Assembly: GCA_964521285.1 (NCBI GenBank)
Contig: CAZFQS010000015.1
Span: forward strand, 1-64,000
Direction of reading: 5' to 3'
Length of the DNA: 64,000 nt
Source of the DNA: G020354785 sp964521285
GTDB taxonomy: Bacteria; Bacteroidota; Bacteroidia; Bacteroidales; UBA10428
The notes beneath the pieces were generated by a model that was given only the letters and a program-made list of their open reading frames with translations, was not told where the DNA came from and did not search any database. The position numbers and the translations under genes were made by a program. Shown piece after piece: positions 8,957-18,619 of this stretch (positions within the stretch are counted from its first letter, which is position 1; each line of letters starts with the position of its first letter).

Positions 8957-9208
8957 TTACTCTATATCTGCCAATACAATGATTTTATTTTTATTCACTT
9001 CCACTATTCCTCCTAAAATTTCAATATAAGAGGTTTCATTATGTTTATCGACGATTTTAACTGTTCCTTTTTCGAGGGTTGAAATTATAGGAGCATGATT
9101 TTTCAGTATGGCAAAAGTGCCCTTTGTCCCGGGGACCCTGACAATATTCACCTCACCCTGGTATAATTTCTCTACAGGAGTAATAATTTCAAGATTCACT
9201 TTAGTCAA
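8957..9208 (-). CDS. atpC: ATP synthase epsilon subunit, short form
   Basis: An 83-residue subunit epsilon of the F1 central stalk. The N-terminal beta-sandwich is complete (NLEIITPVEKLYQGEV, VPGTKGTFAILKNHAP, GTVKIVD, GGIVEVNKNKIIVLAD). The C-terminal two-helix domain found in longer subunits such as the E. coli protein is absent, so the inhibitory up-state seen in those enzymes cannot form. The gene follows atpD by 20 bases. The rest of the ATP synthase operon lies about 6 kb away on the opposite strand, an arrangement usual in Bacteroidota. Confidence 0.93.
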   Translation of the reverse strand: MTKVNLEIITPVEKLYQGEVNIVRVPGTKGTFAILKNHAPIISTLEKGTVKIVDKHNETSYIEILGGIVEVNKNKIIVLADIE

Positions 9209-9228
9209 AATTAATTATTAATAAAACT

Positions 9229-10752
<1,524 letters not shown>

Positions 10753-10933
10753 CTATTTTAAAAATTTGATTATAATGTTCCTTGTAAACACAATTTAAAT
10801 TATCTAAATTAACCCAATTTCAAATAATTACCAAACTACTATAAATACATTTTTCAAACAATAATAGAAGTATATTTAAACTTTCAATTAAAAAAATTGT
10901 TGTAATAAAGATTTCAAATTTTATTTCATTTCT

Positions 10934-10941
10934 TATTTTTG
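10934..10941 (+). promoter_or_regulatory. Putative Bacteroidota -7 promoter element
   Basis: TATTTTTG fits TAnnTTTG and lies 36 bases before the barrel-protein ATG at 10978. The flanking gap (10744-10977) holds no other gene or clear signal. Confidence 0.4.
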
Positions 10942-10977
10942 TACTATTACAATAAAATAATTTAAAACAATTGACTT

Positions 10978-11559
10978 ATGAAAAAACTTTATGTTAAATT
11001 GGCCCCGTGTATCTTATTGCTGGCTTTTCTGACTCGTCCTGCAGTAAATACTTATTCTCAGCTTTTTAATGTTGGTGACAAACTAATAAATGCCGGTTTA
11101 GGCATTGGTGCTACCTGGTATACTGGTGCTTACTACAAAACAACTCTTCCTCCAATTTTTATTTCCGGGGATTTTGGTTTCAAAGACGATATAGGCCCCG
11201 GTGTGTTAGGCCTTGGAGGTTACCTGGGCCTATCATCTTACAAATATGATGTTAGCGGTATCTGGGGTAACTGGGGATGGAAGTATACCTCAATAATTAT
11301 CGGTGGTAGAGGCACTTATCATATGGAATTTATTGATAATCTGGATACTTATGGAGGATTATTGTTAGGATATAACATTATAAGTTCTAAATATTTTGGA
11401 GATGAAAACTGGGTAACAGGTTCAGCTACTGGTTCATCCCTTGCATATTCATTCTTTGTTGGAGGCAGGTATTTCTTTTCAGAAAATCTTGGAGTTATGG
11501 GTGAACTGGGCTATGGTATAGCATGGTTGTCTATTGGTTTAACTTTAAAACTGCAATAA
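10978..11559 (+). CDS. Small outer-membrane beta-barrel protein
   Basis: A 193-residue protein with a clear signal peptide (cleavage after VNTYSQ). The mature part is rich in Gly, Tyr and Trp with amphipathic strands such as NAGLGIGATWYTG, GVLGLGGYLGLSSY, YGGLLLGYNII and LAYSFFVGGRYF, and a final strand WLSIGLTLKLQ. That is the pattern of an 8-strand outer-membrane barrel. No named family is recognised. The response regulator begins 32 bases downstream on the same strand, and the two may be co-transcribed. Confidence 0.65.
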   Translation: MKKLYVKLAPCILLLAFLTRPAVNTYSQLFNVGDKLINAGLGIGATWYTGAYYKTTLPPIFISGDFGFKDDIGPGVLGLGGYLGLSSYKYDVSGIWGNWGWKYTSIIIGGRGTYHMEFIDNLDTYGGLLLGYNIISSKYFGDENWVTGSATGSSLAYSFFVGGRYFFSENLGVMGELGYGIAWLSIGLTLKLQ

Positions 11560-11591
11560 ATAGAATATACTTTAAATGGCTATTAAGCTAA

Positions 11592-11978
11592 ATGAGCAAT
11601 AAACTTATATTTTTTATTGATGATGACAGGATGATGCTGAATTTAATGGAGTATACCTTTAAATGTAAGGATGGATATGATGTAAAGTCATATTTCACAG
11701 GAGAAGAATGTGTTGAAAATCTATATTTGAATCCTAATCTGATAGTTCTTGATTATATCCTTGGTGATGAAGAATCAGAAGCGATGTCAGGTCTCGAAAC
11801 CCTAAAAAAAATAACCGAACAAAATAATAATATACCAGTTATTATCTTAAGTCGTGAAAAAAACGAAGCCCTGATTAAAAAATTTTTGAAATACGGAGCA
11901 AAGAGATATGTGATTAAAGACGACTTTTTTATAGATACATTAATAGAGACCATTGATGAGCACTTCTCGGATAATTAA
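11592..11978 (+). CDS. Stand-alone response regulator (receiver only)
   Basis: A 128-residue CheY-like receiver with no output domain. The acidic pocket is FFIDDDRMM (Asp10-Asp12), the phospho-acceptor is Asp54 in LIVLDYILGD, the conserved Ser/Thr is in VIILSREK, and the Lys is in YVIKDDF. It must act by protein-protein contact, as a phosphate sink or by controlling another protein. No histidine kinase is adjacent; two lie 21-27 kb away. The stretch after it (11979-12150) is non-coding. Confidence 0.85.
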   Translation: MSNKLIFFIDDDRMMLNLMEYTFKCKDGYDVKSYFTGEECVENLYLNPNLIVLDYILGDEESEAMSGLETLKKITEQNNNIPVIILSREKNEALIKKFLKYGAKRYVIKDDFFIDTLIETIDEHFSDN

Positions 11979-12151
11979 TAAATATTAATCATTAGAGAAT
12001 CTTTAATAAAAGCAGGGACCTGACTTCTCTTTTTCAATAACAAATTTGTAAGTTTTTATTTACAATAGCTGTTAAATTTCTTTTCAAACTCATGTAAAAA
12101 GTAAAAAATTCAATCCGAAATTTTTTACTTTTTTATTCTGAATAATATTAA

Positions 12152-12159
12152 TACTTTTG
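12152..12159 (+). promoter_or_regulatory. Bacteroidota -7 element that decides the yceD-like start
   Basis: TACTTTTG, followed by CACC, fits TAnnTTTG. The same 12 bases occur on the minus strand in front of carB. A TTG that opens the reading frame (12157) is part of this box, so it cannot be the translation start if the promoter is real. Transcription would begin near 12166 and the GTG at 12181 becomes the start. Confidence 0.5.
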
Positions 12160-12180
12160 CACCACTTTAAAATAAAGAAA

Positions 12181-12714
12181 GTGAAATCTGATAATCAATA
12201 TATTATCCGGTTTAAGGCGCTGAAGGAAGGAAATCATGAAATAATGTTTGATGTTAAAGAATATTTTTTCTCTGAATTTGACAAAATGGAAGCAAAAGAT
12301 GGCAACCTTAAAGTGATTATTAATCTGAATAAAAAACCTGACTTTTTAACGCTTGATATACTTATTAAAGGGATTATTTTTGTCGAATGCGACAGGTGCC
12401 TTGAGTATTTTAATTATCCCATAGAATTTAGGGATAATCTTCTGGTAAAATTCAGCGATACTTCTGTTGATCAATCAAATGATACAATTATTTTGCATCC
12501 AAATGATAATGAACTGGATTTAAAACATTATATATACGAGTGTATAAGTTTAAGTATCCCATACAGGAAAATTCATCCTGAATCAAAAGATGGTAAATCT
12601 TTATGTAAAAAAGAAATGCTTCAAAAAATTCATGAACATGAATCAGAAGAACAGGAGAAAGCAGTAAATACAAACTGGGATAAATTGAAGTATTTTTTTG
12701 AAACTAATAATTAA
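12181..12714 (+). CDS. DUF177 (YceD-like) protein upstream of rpmF
   Basis: A protein of about 177 residues in the YceD/DUF177 family, which sits next to rpmF in most bacteria and is involved in 23S rRNA or ribosome biogenesis in the members studied. The family CxxC motif is present (VECDRCLEYF), as is the C-terminal IYECISLSIPYRKIHPE with a later Cys in KSLCKK. The frame opens at a TTG at 12157, but that lies in a promoter box, and a GTG start at 12181 restores the normal family N-terminus ending in FKALKEGNHE. The gene is followed by rpmF after 11 bases, then plsX and fabH, the standard order. Confidence 0.85.
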   Translation: MKSDNQYIIRFKALKEGNHEIMFDVKEYFFSEFDKMEAKDGNLKVIINLNKKPDFLTLDILIKGIIFVECDRCLEYFNYPIEFRDNLLVKFSDTSVDQSNDTIILHPNDNELDLKHYIYECISLSIPYRKIHPESKDGKSLCKKEMLQKIHEHESEEQEKAVNTNWDKLKYFFETNN

Positions 12715-12725
12715 TTACACCTAAA

Positions 12726-12911
12726 ATGGCACATCCAAAAAGAAAAACATCTAAGCAAAGAAAGCGTAAGAGAAGAACACATTATAAAGCCGTTAAACCT
12801 GTAATCTCGACTTGTCTTAACTGTGGCGGGACTGTTCAATATCACAGAGTATGTCCCGAATGCGGGCACTATAAAGGGAAGTTGGCTATAGAAAAAGAGG
12901 TTGCTGCATAG
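12726..12911 (+). CDS. rpmF: 50S ribosomal protein L32
   Basis: A 61-residue protein starting MAHPKRKTSKQRKRKRR, the usual highly basic L32 N-terminus. Four cysteines in CLNCGG and CPECGHYKGK form the zinc-ribbon version of the protein rather than the zinc-free form. It sits between the yceD-like gene and plsX, which couples ribosome and fatty-acid synthesis in many bacteria. Confidence 0.97.
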   Translation: MAHPKRKTSKQRKRKRRTHYKAVKPVISTCLNCGGTVQYHRVCPECGHYKGKLAIEKEVAA

Positions 12912-12950
12912 TAATTATATGTACTAAATTCCCCGGACTATTTTATGATC

Positions 12951-13889
12951 ATGAAAGTCGGCTTAGATATAATGGGAGGGGATTTTGCCCCGGAAGCTAC
13001 AATTAAAGGAGCGATATTAGCCACTAAATCAATTCCTGAAGGAGTTAGACTGGTACTTATTGGTGATAAAGAAAAAATTATTGAAATAGACAAGTTTAAA
13101 GACCTTATTTCTCCAAAGGTAGAAATTATACATACTCCTGAATTTATCCATATGGGAGAACATCCTGCAAAAGCCTTTGCCAAAAAACCTGATGCAAGTA
13201 TAGTTATAGGGTTTAAATTATTACAGGCCGGCAAAATTGATGGATTTTTAAGTGCGGGTAATACAGGGGCTATGCTGGTAGGTGCAATGCAAGTAGTCAA
13301 ATCAATTCCCGGTATAATTCGTCCATGTATTTCTGTTGCACTCCCAAAACATAATAATAAACATACAATAGTTCTCGATGTTGGAATAAATCCCGACTCT
13401 AAACCAGACGTATTGTATCAATATGCCATATTAGGTTCTATGTATGCAGAATATATTTATAATATTCATTCTCCCAAAGTTGGATTATTAAATATTGGAA
13501 AGGAAGAAGAAAAAGGTAATCTGCTTACAAAAACTACATACCAGGCAATGAAAGATACTACAGACTTTAATTTCATTGGAAATGTTGAAGGTAATGATAT
13601 ATTTGATGATAAAGTTGATGTTATTGTATGTGATGGCTTTGTTGGAAACGTAATACTTAAACAAGTAGAAGCATTTTATGATCTAGTTAAAAAGCGCGAA
13701 CCCTATGATGAGTTTTTTGAAAAATACAATTATGTAGATTATGGAGGAAGTCCCATTCTGGGTATAAATGCCCCTGTTATTATCGGACATGGCATTTCCA
13801 ACGATATAGCAATAAAAAATATGATACTAAATACTGTTAATGTCATCAAGGCAAATCTGATTGATAAATTTAAAGAAGCCTTCAAATAA
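12951..13889 (+). CDS. plsX: Phosphate acyltransferase PlsX
   Basis: About 312 residues. PlsX converts acyl-ACP to acyl-phosphate, the first step of phospholipid synthesis with PlsY. The N-terminus [19 protein letters not shown] is the family signature; also present are [26 protein letters not shown] and [14 protein letters not shown]. An in-frame ATG lies two codons earlier (12945); I prefer 12951 because family members start directly with M(K/R)(I/V)G, but either is possible. The stop codon overlaps the fabH ATG by one base, so the two are translationally coupled. Confidence 0.95.
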   Translation: MKVGLDIMGGDFAPEATIKGAILATKSIPEGVRLVLIGDKEKIIEIDKFKDLISPKVEIIHTPEFIHMGEHPAKAFAKKPDASIVIGFKLLQAGKIDGFLSAGNTGAMLVGAMQVVKSIPGIIRPCISVALPKHNNKHTIVLDVGINPDSKPDVLYQYAILGSMYAEYIYNIHSPKVGLLNIGKEEEKGNLLTKTTYQAMKDTTDFNFIGNVEGNDIFDDKVDVIVCDGFVGNVILKQVEAFYDLVKKREPYDEFFEKYNYVDYGGSPILGINAPVIIGHGISNDIAIKNMILNTVNVIKANLIDKFKEAFK

Positions 13890-14887
13890 TGGAAAAACTT
13901 AATGCAATTATAACAGGAGTGGGTGGATATGTCCCTGAATATATTCTTACTAACGAAGAGTTATGCAATATGGTAGATACCAGTGATGAATGGATAATGC
14001 AACGAATCGGCATTAAAGAAAGAAGAATACTTAGGGAAAAAAACAAAGCTTCCTCTTATATGGGGATCAAAGCCGTTAAGGAACTTCTAAAAAAAACCAA
14101 TACATCACCTGAAGAAATTGAATTTCTTCTTTGTGCAACAATAACTCCTGATATGTTTATACCAGCTGCTTCAAATATAATCTGTGAAAAAACGAAACTT
14201 AAAAATGCATTCTGTTATGATATGAATGCTGCGTGCTCAGGCTTTGTTTATGCACTGGAGACAGCAAGAAGATTTATTGAATCAGGAGGCTATAAAAAAA
14301 TTATTATCGTAGGTACAGATATGATGTCCTCCATAGCTGATTATACTGACCGGACTACCTGTCCTCTTTTTGGTGATGGAGCAGGTGCAGTGCTTATTGA
14401 ACCATCAACAGATGACTTTGGTATTATTGATTCCATTCTGGCTGTCGATGGCTCAGGTTGTAAATATCTGCACATGAAAGCAGGAGGGGCCCTGAATCCT
14501 GCTTCACAGGATACGGTTGATGGACATCAGCATTTTGTTTACCAGGAAGGTCAGGCCGTATTTAAGGTTGCTGTCTCTCAAATGGCAGATGTCTCGATAG
14601 AAATAATGAAAAGGAATAATATTAAACCTGATGATCTTGCCTATCTTGTGCCTCATCAGGCCAATATGCGAATTATTGATGCTACAGCCCGGAGAATGGG
14701 AATAAGACGTGATCAGGTACTAATAAATATTGAAAGATATGGAAATACAACTGCTGCTACAATTCCACTTTGCCTGTGGGATTTTGAACATAAACTTAAG
14801 AAAGGAGACAAAATCATACTGACATCCTTTGGTGCGGGATTTTCGTGGGGATCAATTTATTTAAAATGGGCGTATAACGGAAATTAA
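13889..14887 (+). CDS. fabH: Beta-ketoacyl-ACP synthase III
   Basis: A 332-residue condensing enzyme that starts fatty-acid synthesis by joining an acyl-CoA primer to malonyl-ACP. The catalytic triad is intact: Cys116 in [11 protein letters not shown], His256 in [10 protein letters not shown] and Asn286 in [11 protein letters not shown]. The N-terminal [14 protein letters not shown] and the C-terminal [13 protein letters not shown] are standard. It is the last gene of the yceD-rpmF-plsX-fabH run and is followed by a possible terminator at 14911. Confidence 0.97.
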   Translation: MEKLNAIITGVGGYVPEYILTNEELCNMVDTSDEWIMQRIGIKERRILREKNKASSYMGIKAVKELLKKTNTSPEEIEFLLCATITPDMFIPAASNIICEKTKLKNAFCYDMNAACSGFVYALETARRFIESGGYKKIIIVGTDMMSSIADYTDRTTCPLFGDGAGAVLIEPSTDDFGIIDSILAVDGSGCKYLHMKAGGALNPASQDTVDGHQHFVYQEGQAVFKVAVSQMADVSIEIMKRNNIKPDDLAYLVPHQANMRIIDATARRMGIRRDQVLINIERYGNTTAATIPLCLWDFEHKLKKGDKIILTSFGAGFSWGSIYLKWAYNGN

Positions 14888-14910
14888 AACTTTTCAGTTT
14901 AAGTTTTCAG

Positions 14911-14934
14911 GTCCTTAGCAGAAGGGACTTTTTG
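14911..14934 (+). terminator. Possible intrinsic terminator after fabH
   Basis: GTCCTT (14911-14916) can pair with AAGGGAC (14922-14928) with one bulged G, leaving a five-base loop, and is followed by a run of T. The stem is short, so this is a weak terminator at best, but its place 24 bases after the fabH stop and before the bactofilin promoter fits. Confidence 0.45.
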
Positions 14935-14980
14935 TTAATTTTTTGGTCATTCAGCATGAAAAGTTTTAAATTCTAATTTA

Positions 14981-14988
14981 TATCTTTG
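14981..14988 (+). promoter_or_regulatory. Putative promoter of the bactofilin/ATP synthase operon
   Basis: TATCTTTG matches TAnnTTTG and is 39 bases before the bactofilin start codon. It is the most likely primary promoter for the whole rightward run from bactofilin to atpG, since the genes follow closely. Confidence 0.5.
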
Positions 14989-15026
14989 TTAAAGACAAAA
15001 TTACTAATAGACTAATATTTGAATAA

Positions 15027-15401
15027 ATGGCAAAATTTACTGAAATAGAGAATAATGCTATTAATCTTATTGGAGTGGGCACCGAGATTAAAGGAGACGT
15101 CTCTTCAAATGGAGATATCCGTATTGACGGGATTTTACAGGGTAACTTAAAAACTAAAGGAAAGGTCGTTATTGGCGAAACAGGAACGGTAAAAGGAGAA
15201 ATTAAATGTAAGAATTCTGATGTTGAAGGGAATATAGAAGGTAAAATTCATGTAACAGAATTATTGTCACTTAAAGCTACTTCAAATCTTACCGGTGATA
15301 TTATAGCCCGAAAATTAGCAATTGAGCCAGGGTCAAAATTTACCGGTAATTGTAAAATGACAAGCGATATTGAACCTCAAGATGCTCCAAAAGAAAAATA
15401 A
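15027..15401 (+). CDS. Bactofilin
   Basis: A 124-residue polymer-forming cytoskeletal protein (DUF583). The middle is the typical right-handed beta-helix repeat: LIGVGTEIKGDVSSNGDIRI, DGILQGNLKTKGKVVIG, GTVKGEIKCKNSDVEG and further short rungs to GSKFTGNC. Bactofilins assemble into membrane-associated filaments that place cell-wall enzymes or stalk proteins. The 3' end overlaps the atpZ-like gene by 20 bases, which ties it to the ATP synthase operon. Confidence 0.93.
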   Translation: MAKFTEIENNAINLIGVGTEIKGDVSSNGDIRIDGILQGNLKTKGKVVIGETGTVKGEIKCKNSDVEGNIEGKIHVTELLSLKATSNLTGDIIARKLAIEPGSKFTGNCKMTSDIEPQDAPKEK

Positions 15402-15618
15402 AGAATCGCAGAAGAACAAGGAAAGGCTAAATAGTTATGTGAAATATTCAGGAATTGCCTTTCAAATGATAGCCATTATACTAATAGGTGTTTTCGGAGG
15501 AATGAAAATAGATAAATGGTTAAAAACTGAAAAACCTGTATTTACGGCTTTGTTATCCGTATTAGCTGTGATCCTTGCTATATATTATTCAATTAAAGAT
15601 TTATTACGCACTAAATAA
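15382..15618 (+). CDS. AtpZ/AtpI-type ATP synthase assembly protein
   Basis: About 78 residues with two membrane segments (YSGIAFQMIAIILIGVFGG and FTALLSVLAVILAIYYSI) and a charged N-terminus, the form of AtpZ proteins encoded ahead of F-type ATP synthase genes. AtpZ works with AtpI in assembly or in magnesium/calcium transport. The open frame starts at a TTG (15370), but the ATG at 15382 gives a normal start and still overlaps the bactofilin gene by 20 bases. Confidence 0.8.
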   Translation: MLQKKNKESQKNKERLNSYVKYSGIAFQMIAIILIGVFGGMKIDKWLKTEKPVFTALLSVLAVILAIYYSIKDLLRTK

Positions 15619-15624
15619 ATATTT

Positions 15625-16032
15625 ATGCATCATGAACTTAGAAAATTTATAATTAATAGCGTTATTCTGACCGGAATAATTGCATTAACAGGATTACTAG
15701 CTTTTACAACCTTCCTTAATAAATATTATCTCCCAATATTTCCCTGGCTGTTATTATTTTTCTTATTTATGAATATTATTGTTCATTCATTGCTTGTCAA
15801 TTCATCAAATAAGAAGAAAATAAAGTTTGAAACTGCCTTCCTGCTTTCTTTTTTTATCAAATTTTTTGGTTATATTATTTTTTTGATATTATATATAAGT
15901 AAACATAAAGAAAGTTCCATAATATTTGTTGCCGGTTTATTTTTTCTGTATATAATCTACACATTATTTGAAATTAGATCAATAACCTCATTCTTGAAAA
16001 GATCAACCGACAATTATAAAAAATCAAAATAG
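15625..16032 (+). CDS. Four-helix membrane protein of the ATP synthase operon
   Basis: A 135-residue protein with four predicted membrane helices (about 8-28, 35-57, 70-92, 98-118) and a basic C-terminal tail (FLKRSTDNYKKSK). It fills the position of AtpI between atpZ and atpB and has a comparable size, but I cannot see a diagnostic AtpI motif. A role in assembly of the F0 ring is inferred from position alone. It begins 6 bases after the atpZ stop. Confidence 0.6.
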   Translation: MHHELRKFIINSVILTGIIALTGLLAFTTFLNKYYLPIFPWLLLFFLFMNIIVHSLLVNSSNKKKIKFETAFLLSFFIKFFGYIIFLILYISKHKESSIIFVAGLFFLYIIYTLFEIRSITSFLKRSTDNYKKSK

Positions 16033-16077
16033 TTTTTATTAACTTTATGAGGCTTTATATAGTTTGCAGATACAATA

Positions 16078-17196
16078 ATGATTAAAGGCTTGGTTGGATT
16101 TAGAAATTGGATCACCTGGGTAATTTCAGCAATAATTATCCTGAATACTTCTCTGGCAGCATGTAATGATAGGCTTAAAGAACCAGAACATAATCCCACA
16201 CACAAAAAAGAAACCAAATTTAATCCAAAGAAATTTTTATTTGATCACATAAGTGATGCGCATGAATGGCATATACTCACATATAAAAATAAACATATTT
16301 CTCTATACCTGCCGGTAATTTTAATAAGTAGAAATAAAGGCTTAATAGTATTCTCCTCCAGAAAATTTCATCACGGCCAATCATTATACAGCTACAAAGG
16401 ATATAAATATAAGCTGGAGCTCGAAGGTGAGAACAAAGAAAAAATTGTTGAATTTTCAGAAAATGGCACTTCCAGCATTCCATTTGATATTTCAATTACA
16501 AAGAATATAGTTGCTTTATTTTTCAGTATTATACTAATAACCTGGATTTTTATTTCTGCAGCTAAATTATACAGAAAAAACAGACGAAAACCCCCGCGAG
16601 GTTTACAGTCACTTCTTGAACCCATTATAATTTTTGTGAGAGATGATATTGCTAAACAATCTATTGGTGAAAAGAATTACGAAAGGTTTACTCCTTATTT
16701 ATTGACGGTCTTCTTTTTTATCTGGATTAATAACATGTTAGGTATTATTCCAATACCTCCCGGAGGTGCAAACCTCACTGGGAATATTGCCGTTACAGGT
16801 GTGCTAGCTCTTTTTACCTTATTAGTTACAAATCTCAGTGGTAACAAAAATTACTGGAGAGATATATTTAATACTCCCGGCGTACCTATATGGTTAAAAA
16901 TTCCTCCCTTAATGCCATTAATTGAATTGTTCGGTATATTTACAAAGCCAATCGTCCTGATGATCCGTCTATTTGCTAATATAACTGCCGGTCATTTGAT
17001 TACGCTCGGATTTTTAAGTCTTATTTTTGTTTTCGGTGAAAAAAATCCTGCAGCAGGATTTGTATTTTCACCATTATCAATTTTGTTTCTTTTATTTATG
17101 ATGTTTCTGGAATTACTTGTTGCATTCATTCAGGCTTTTGTATTTACATTTTTATCGGCTTTATATATAGGTTTTGCAGTTGAAGAACATCACTAA
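16078..17196 (+). CDS. atpB: ATP synthase subunit a with N-terminal signal/lipobox
   Basis: A 372-residue F0 subunit a. The essential Arg is in LMIRLFANITAGH, and the C-terminal helix VAFIQAFVFTFLSALYIG is standard. The protein is about 100 residues longer than the 271-residue E. coli subunit. The extra N-terminus has a hydrophobic segment (12-24) ending in LAAC at 26-29, which fits a lipobox, then a soluble stretch (30-155) that should lie in the periplasm before the first canonical helix near 165-185. Bacteroidota subunit a proteins often carry a cleavable-looking leader, so this is probably genuine processing rather than a fusion. Confidence 0.95.
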   Translation: MIKGLVGFRNWITWVISAIIILNTSLAACNDRLKEPEHNPTHKKETKFNPKKFLFDHISDAHEWHILTYKNKHISLYLPVILISRNKGLIVFSSRKFHHGQSLYSYKGYKYKLELEGENKEKIVEFSENGTSSIPFDISITKNIVALFFSIILITWIFISAAKLYRKNRRKPPRGLQSLLEPIIIFVRDDIAKQSIGEKNYERFTPYLLTVFFFIWINNMLGIIPIPPGGANLTGNIAVTGVLALFTLLVTNLSGNKNYWRDIFNTPGVPIWLKIPPLMPLIELFGIFTKPIVLMIRLFANITAGHLITLGFLSLIFVFGEKNPAAGFVFSPLSILFLLFMMFLELLVAFIQAFVFTFLSALYIGFAVEEHH

Positions 17197-17214
17197 TTTT
17201 AAACTATATAAAAA

Positions 17215-17457
17215 ATGTTAACTCAATTTATTTTATTAGCTGAAGGTTTAGGAGCTCTTGCCCCAGCATTTGGAGCAGCCTTTAGTGCATTGGCTGCTGC
17301 TTTTGGTATCGGTCGTATCGGTGCCGCTGCCGTAGAAGCAATTGCTCGTCAACCTGAAGCTGCAGGGGATATTCGAACGAACATGATAATCTCTGCAGCA
17401 CTTATTGAAGGTGTATCATTATTTGCAGTAGTTGTCTGCTTGATAACTATGGGCTAA
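17215..17457 (+). CDS. atpE: ATP synthase subunit c
   Basis: An 80-residue two-helix proteolipid that forms the rotor ring. The ion-binding carboxylate is Glu65 in ALIEGVSLFAVV and the loop is ARQPEAAG. Residue 66 is Gly, and the QxxxES sodium-site pattern is not present, so proton coupling is more likely, though this is an inference. A strong hairpin follows the stop codon at 17470-17502 and separates atpE from atpF. Confidence 0.96.
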   Translation: MLTQFILLAEGLGALAPAFGAAFSALAAAFGIGRIGAAAVEAIARQPEAAGDIRTNMIISAALIEGVSLFAVVVCLITMG

Positions 17458-17469
17458 AATCTATCTTAC

Positions 17470-17502
17470 CCTCAGTTAGCAGCGATTGGCTGCTAACTGA
17501 GG
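17470..17502 (+). terminator. Strong hairpin between atpE and atpF
   Basis: A perfect 14-base-pair stem (CCTCAGTTAGCAGC pairing with GCTGCTAACTGAGG) with loop GATTG lies in the 82-base gap. The next bases are TTTCAAAG, not a T-run, so it is probably not a full terminator. It more likely protects or partially terminates the atpE transcript, raising the amount of subunit c relative to downstream subunits. Confidence 0.75.
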
Positions 17503-17539
17503 TTTCAAAGTTATTATTAATTTGATTTAATTTATTATT

Positions 17540-18034
17540 ATGGAACTGATTAATCCTGACTTAGGTACAATATTCTGGACAACAATAGCTTTTTTGTTTA
17601 TTCTACTTATTTTAAGAAAATTCGCCTGGAGACCAATACTTACCTTTTTAAAAGAAAGAGAGTTTTCAATTGAAAATGCTTTACAGACTGCAGAAAAGGC
17701 AAGAAAAGAAATGTCAAGGTTGCAGTTGGATAATGAAAAAATTATTGCAGAAGCAAAAAACGAACATGATAAAATATTAAAAGAAGCGCGTGAAATTAAA
17801 GAATCAATAATAGAAGAGGCAAAAGAACAAGCAGTTAACGAATCAAAACAATTAATTGAAAAGGCAAGAATCGGCATACAAAACGAAAAGATTAATGCTA
17901 TGAAAGAAATAAAAAACCAGGTTACTATTCTGTCTGTTGAAATAGCAGCCAAAATACTTCAAAAGAAGCTAAGTGTCGATAAAGAGCAGCAGGAACTAAT
18001 TGAAAAATCTTTAAGAGATATTAAGTTGAATTAA
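17540..18034 (+). CDS. atpF: ATP synthase subunit b
   Basis: A 164-residue peripheral-stalk subunit: one N-terminal membrane helix (TIFWTTIAFLFILLIL), then a basic turn (RKFAWRPIL) and a long charged coiled coil (about 40-150). It links the membrane part to F1 through the delta subunit, whose gene follows after 24 bases. Only one b-type gene is present in the operon, so b forms a homodimer. Confidence 0.95.
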   Translation: MELINPDLGTIFWTTIAFLFILLILRKFAWRPILTFLKEREFSIENALQTAEKARKEMSRLQLDNEKIIAEAKNEHDKILKEAREIKESIIEEAKEQAVNESKQLIEKARIGIQNEKINAMKEIKNQVTILSVEIAAKILQKKLSVDKEQQELIEKSLRDIKLN

Positions 18035-18058
18035 TATTGTACTTTAAGTATATTAAAG

Positions 18059-18598
18059 ATGAACGAAAGCAAAATATCTGTCAGATATGCTAAAGCATTA
18101 TTGTTATTAGCTAATGAACAGAATATATCAAAGGAGATAAGAGAAAATGTAGAAACTCTTAATAAGTTAATATATACAATCCCTGAATTAAAAGATTTAT
18201 TGGAAATCCCTATTATTAAACCATCCCATAAACTCAAAATCATAAATAATTCATTTAAAGATACATTCAATCCATTAATGCTTTCTTTTTTAGCACTTAT
18301 TATTAAAAATAGAAGGGAATTATACCTGTCATGGATTTTACTCGTTTTTATTGATTTATTTAAAAAAGATAATAGAATCAGATCAGCGGTGCTAACAACA
18401 GCAAGACCTGTAAGCAAAAAAATAAGAAAAACTATAAAGGATTATATATCAAAAGAATTTGATCATAACATAGAACTTTCTGAAAAAGTAAATGATAAAT
18501 TAATTGGGGGATTCATATTAAGAATTGAAGATCAGCAAATTAACGCCAGTGTATCAAATCATCTTAATAGAATTCAGAAAGAGTTATTAAATATTTAA
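18059..18598 (+). CDS. atpH: ATP synthase delta subunit
   Basis: A 179-residue OSCP/delta-type subunit that caps the F1 head and joins it to the b stalk. N-terminal helices (SVRYAKALLLLANEQN) and the C-terminal signature in ELSEKVNDKLIGGFILRIEDQQINASV are typical. It ends 21 bases before atpA. Confidence 0.93.
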   Translation: MNESKISVRYAKALLLLANEQNISKEIRENVETLNKLIYTIPELKDLLEIPIIKPSHKLKIINNSFKDTFNPLMLSFLALIIKNRRELYLSWILLVFIDLFKKDNRIRSAVLTTARPVSKKIRKTIKDYISKEFDHNIELSEKVNDKLIGGFILRIEDQQINASVSNHLNRIQKELLNI

Positions 18599-18619
18599 AT
18601 AATTAATGTAATAAAGATT

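Noticed and set aside
11990..12035. AGAGAA ... TTCTCTTTTT as a terminator after the response regulator
   Set aside because: The six-base arms are far apart with a loop of more than 20 bases, so it is not a convincing hairpin.
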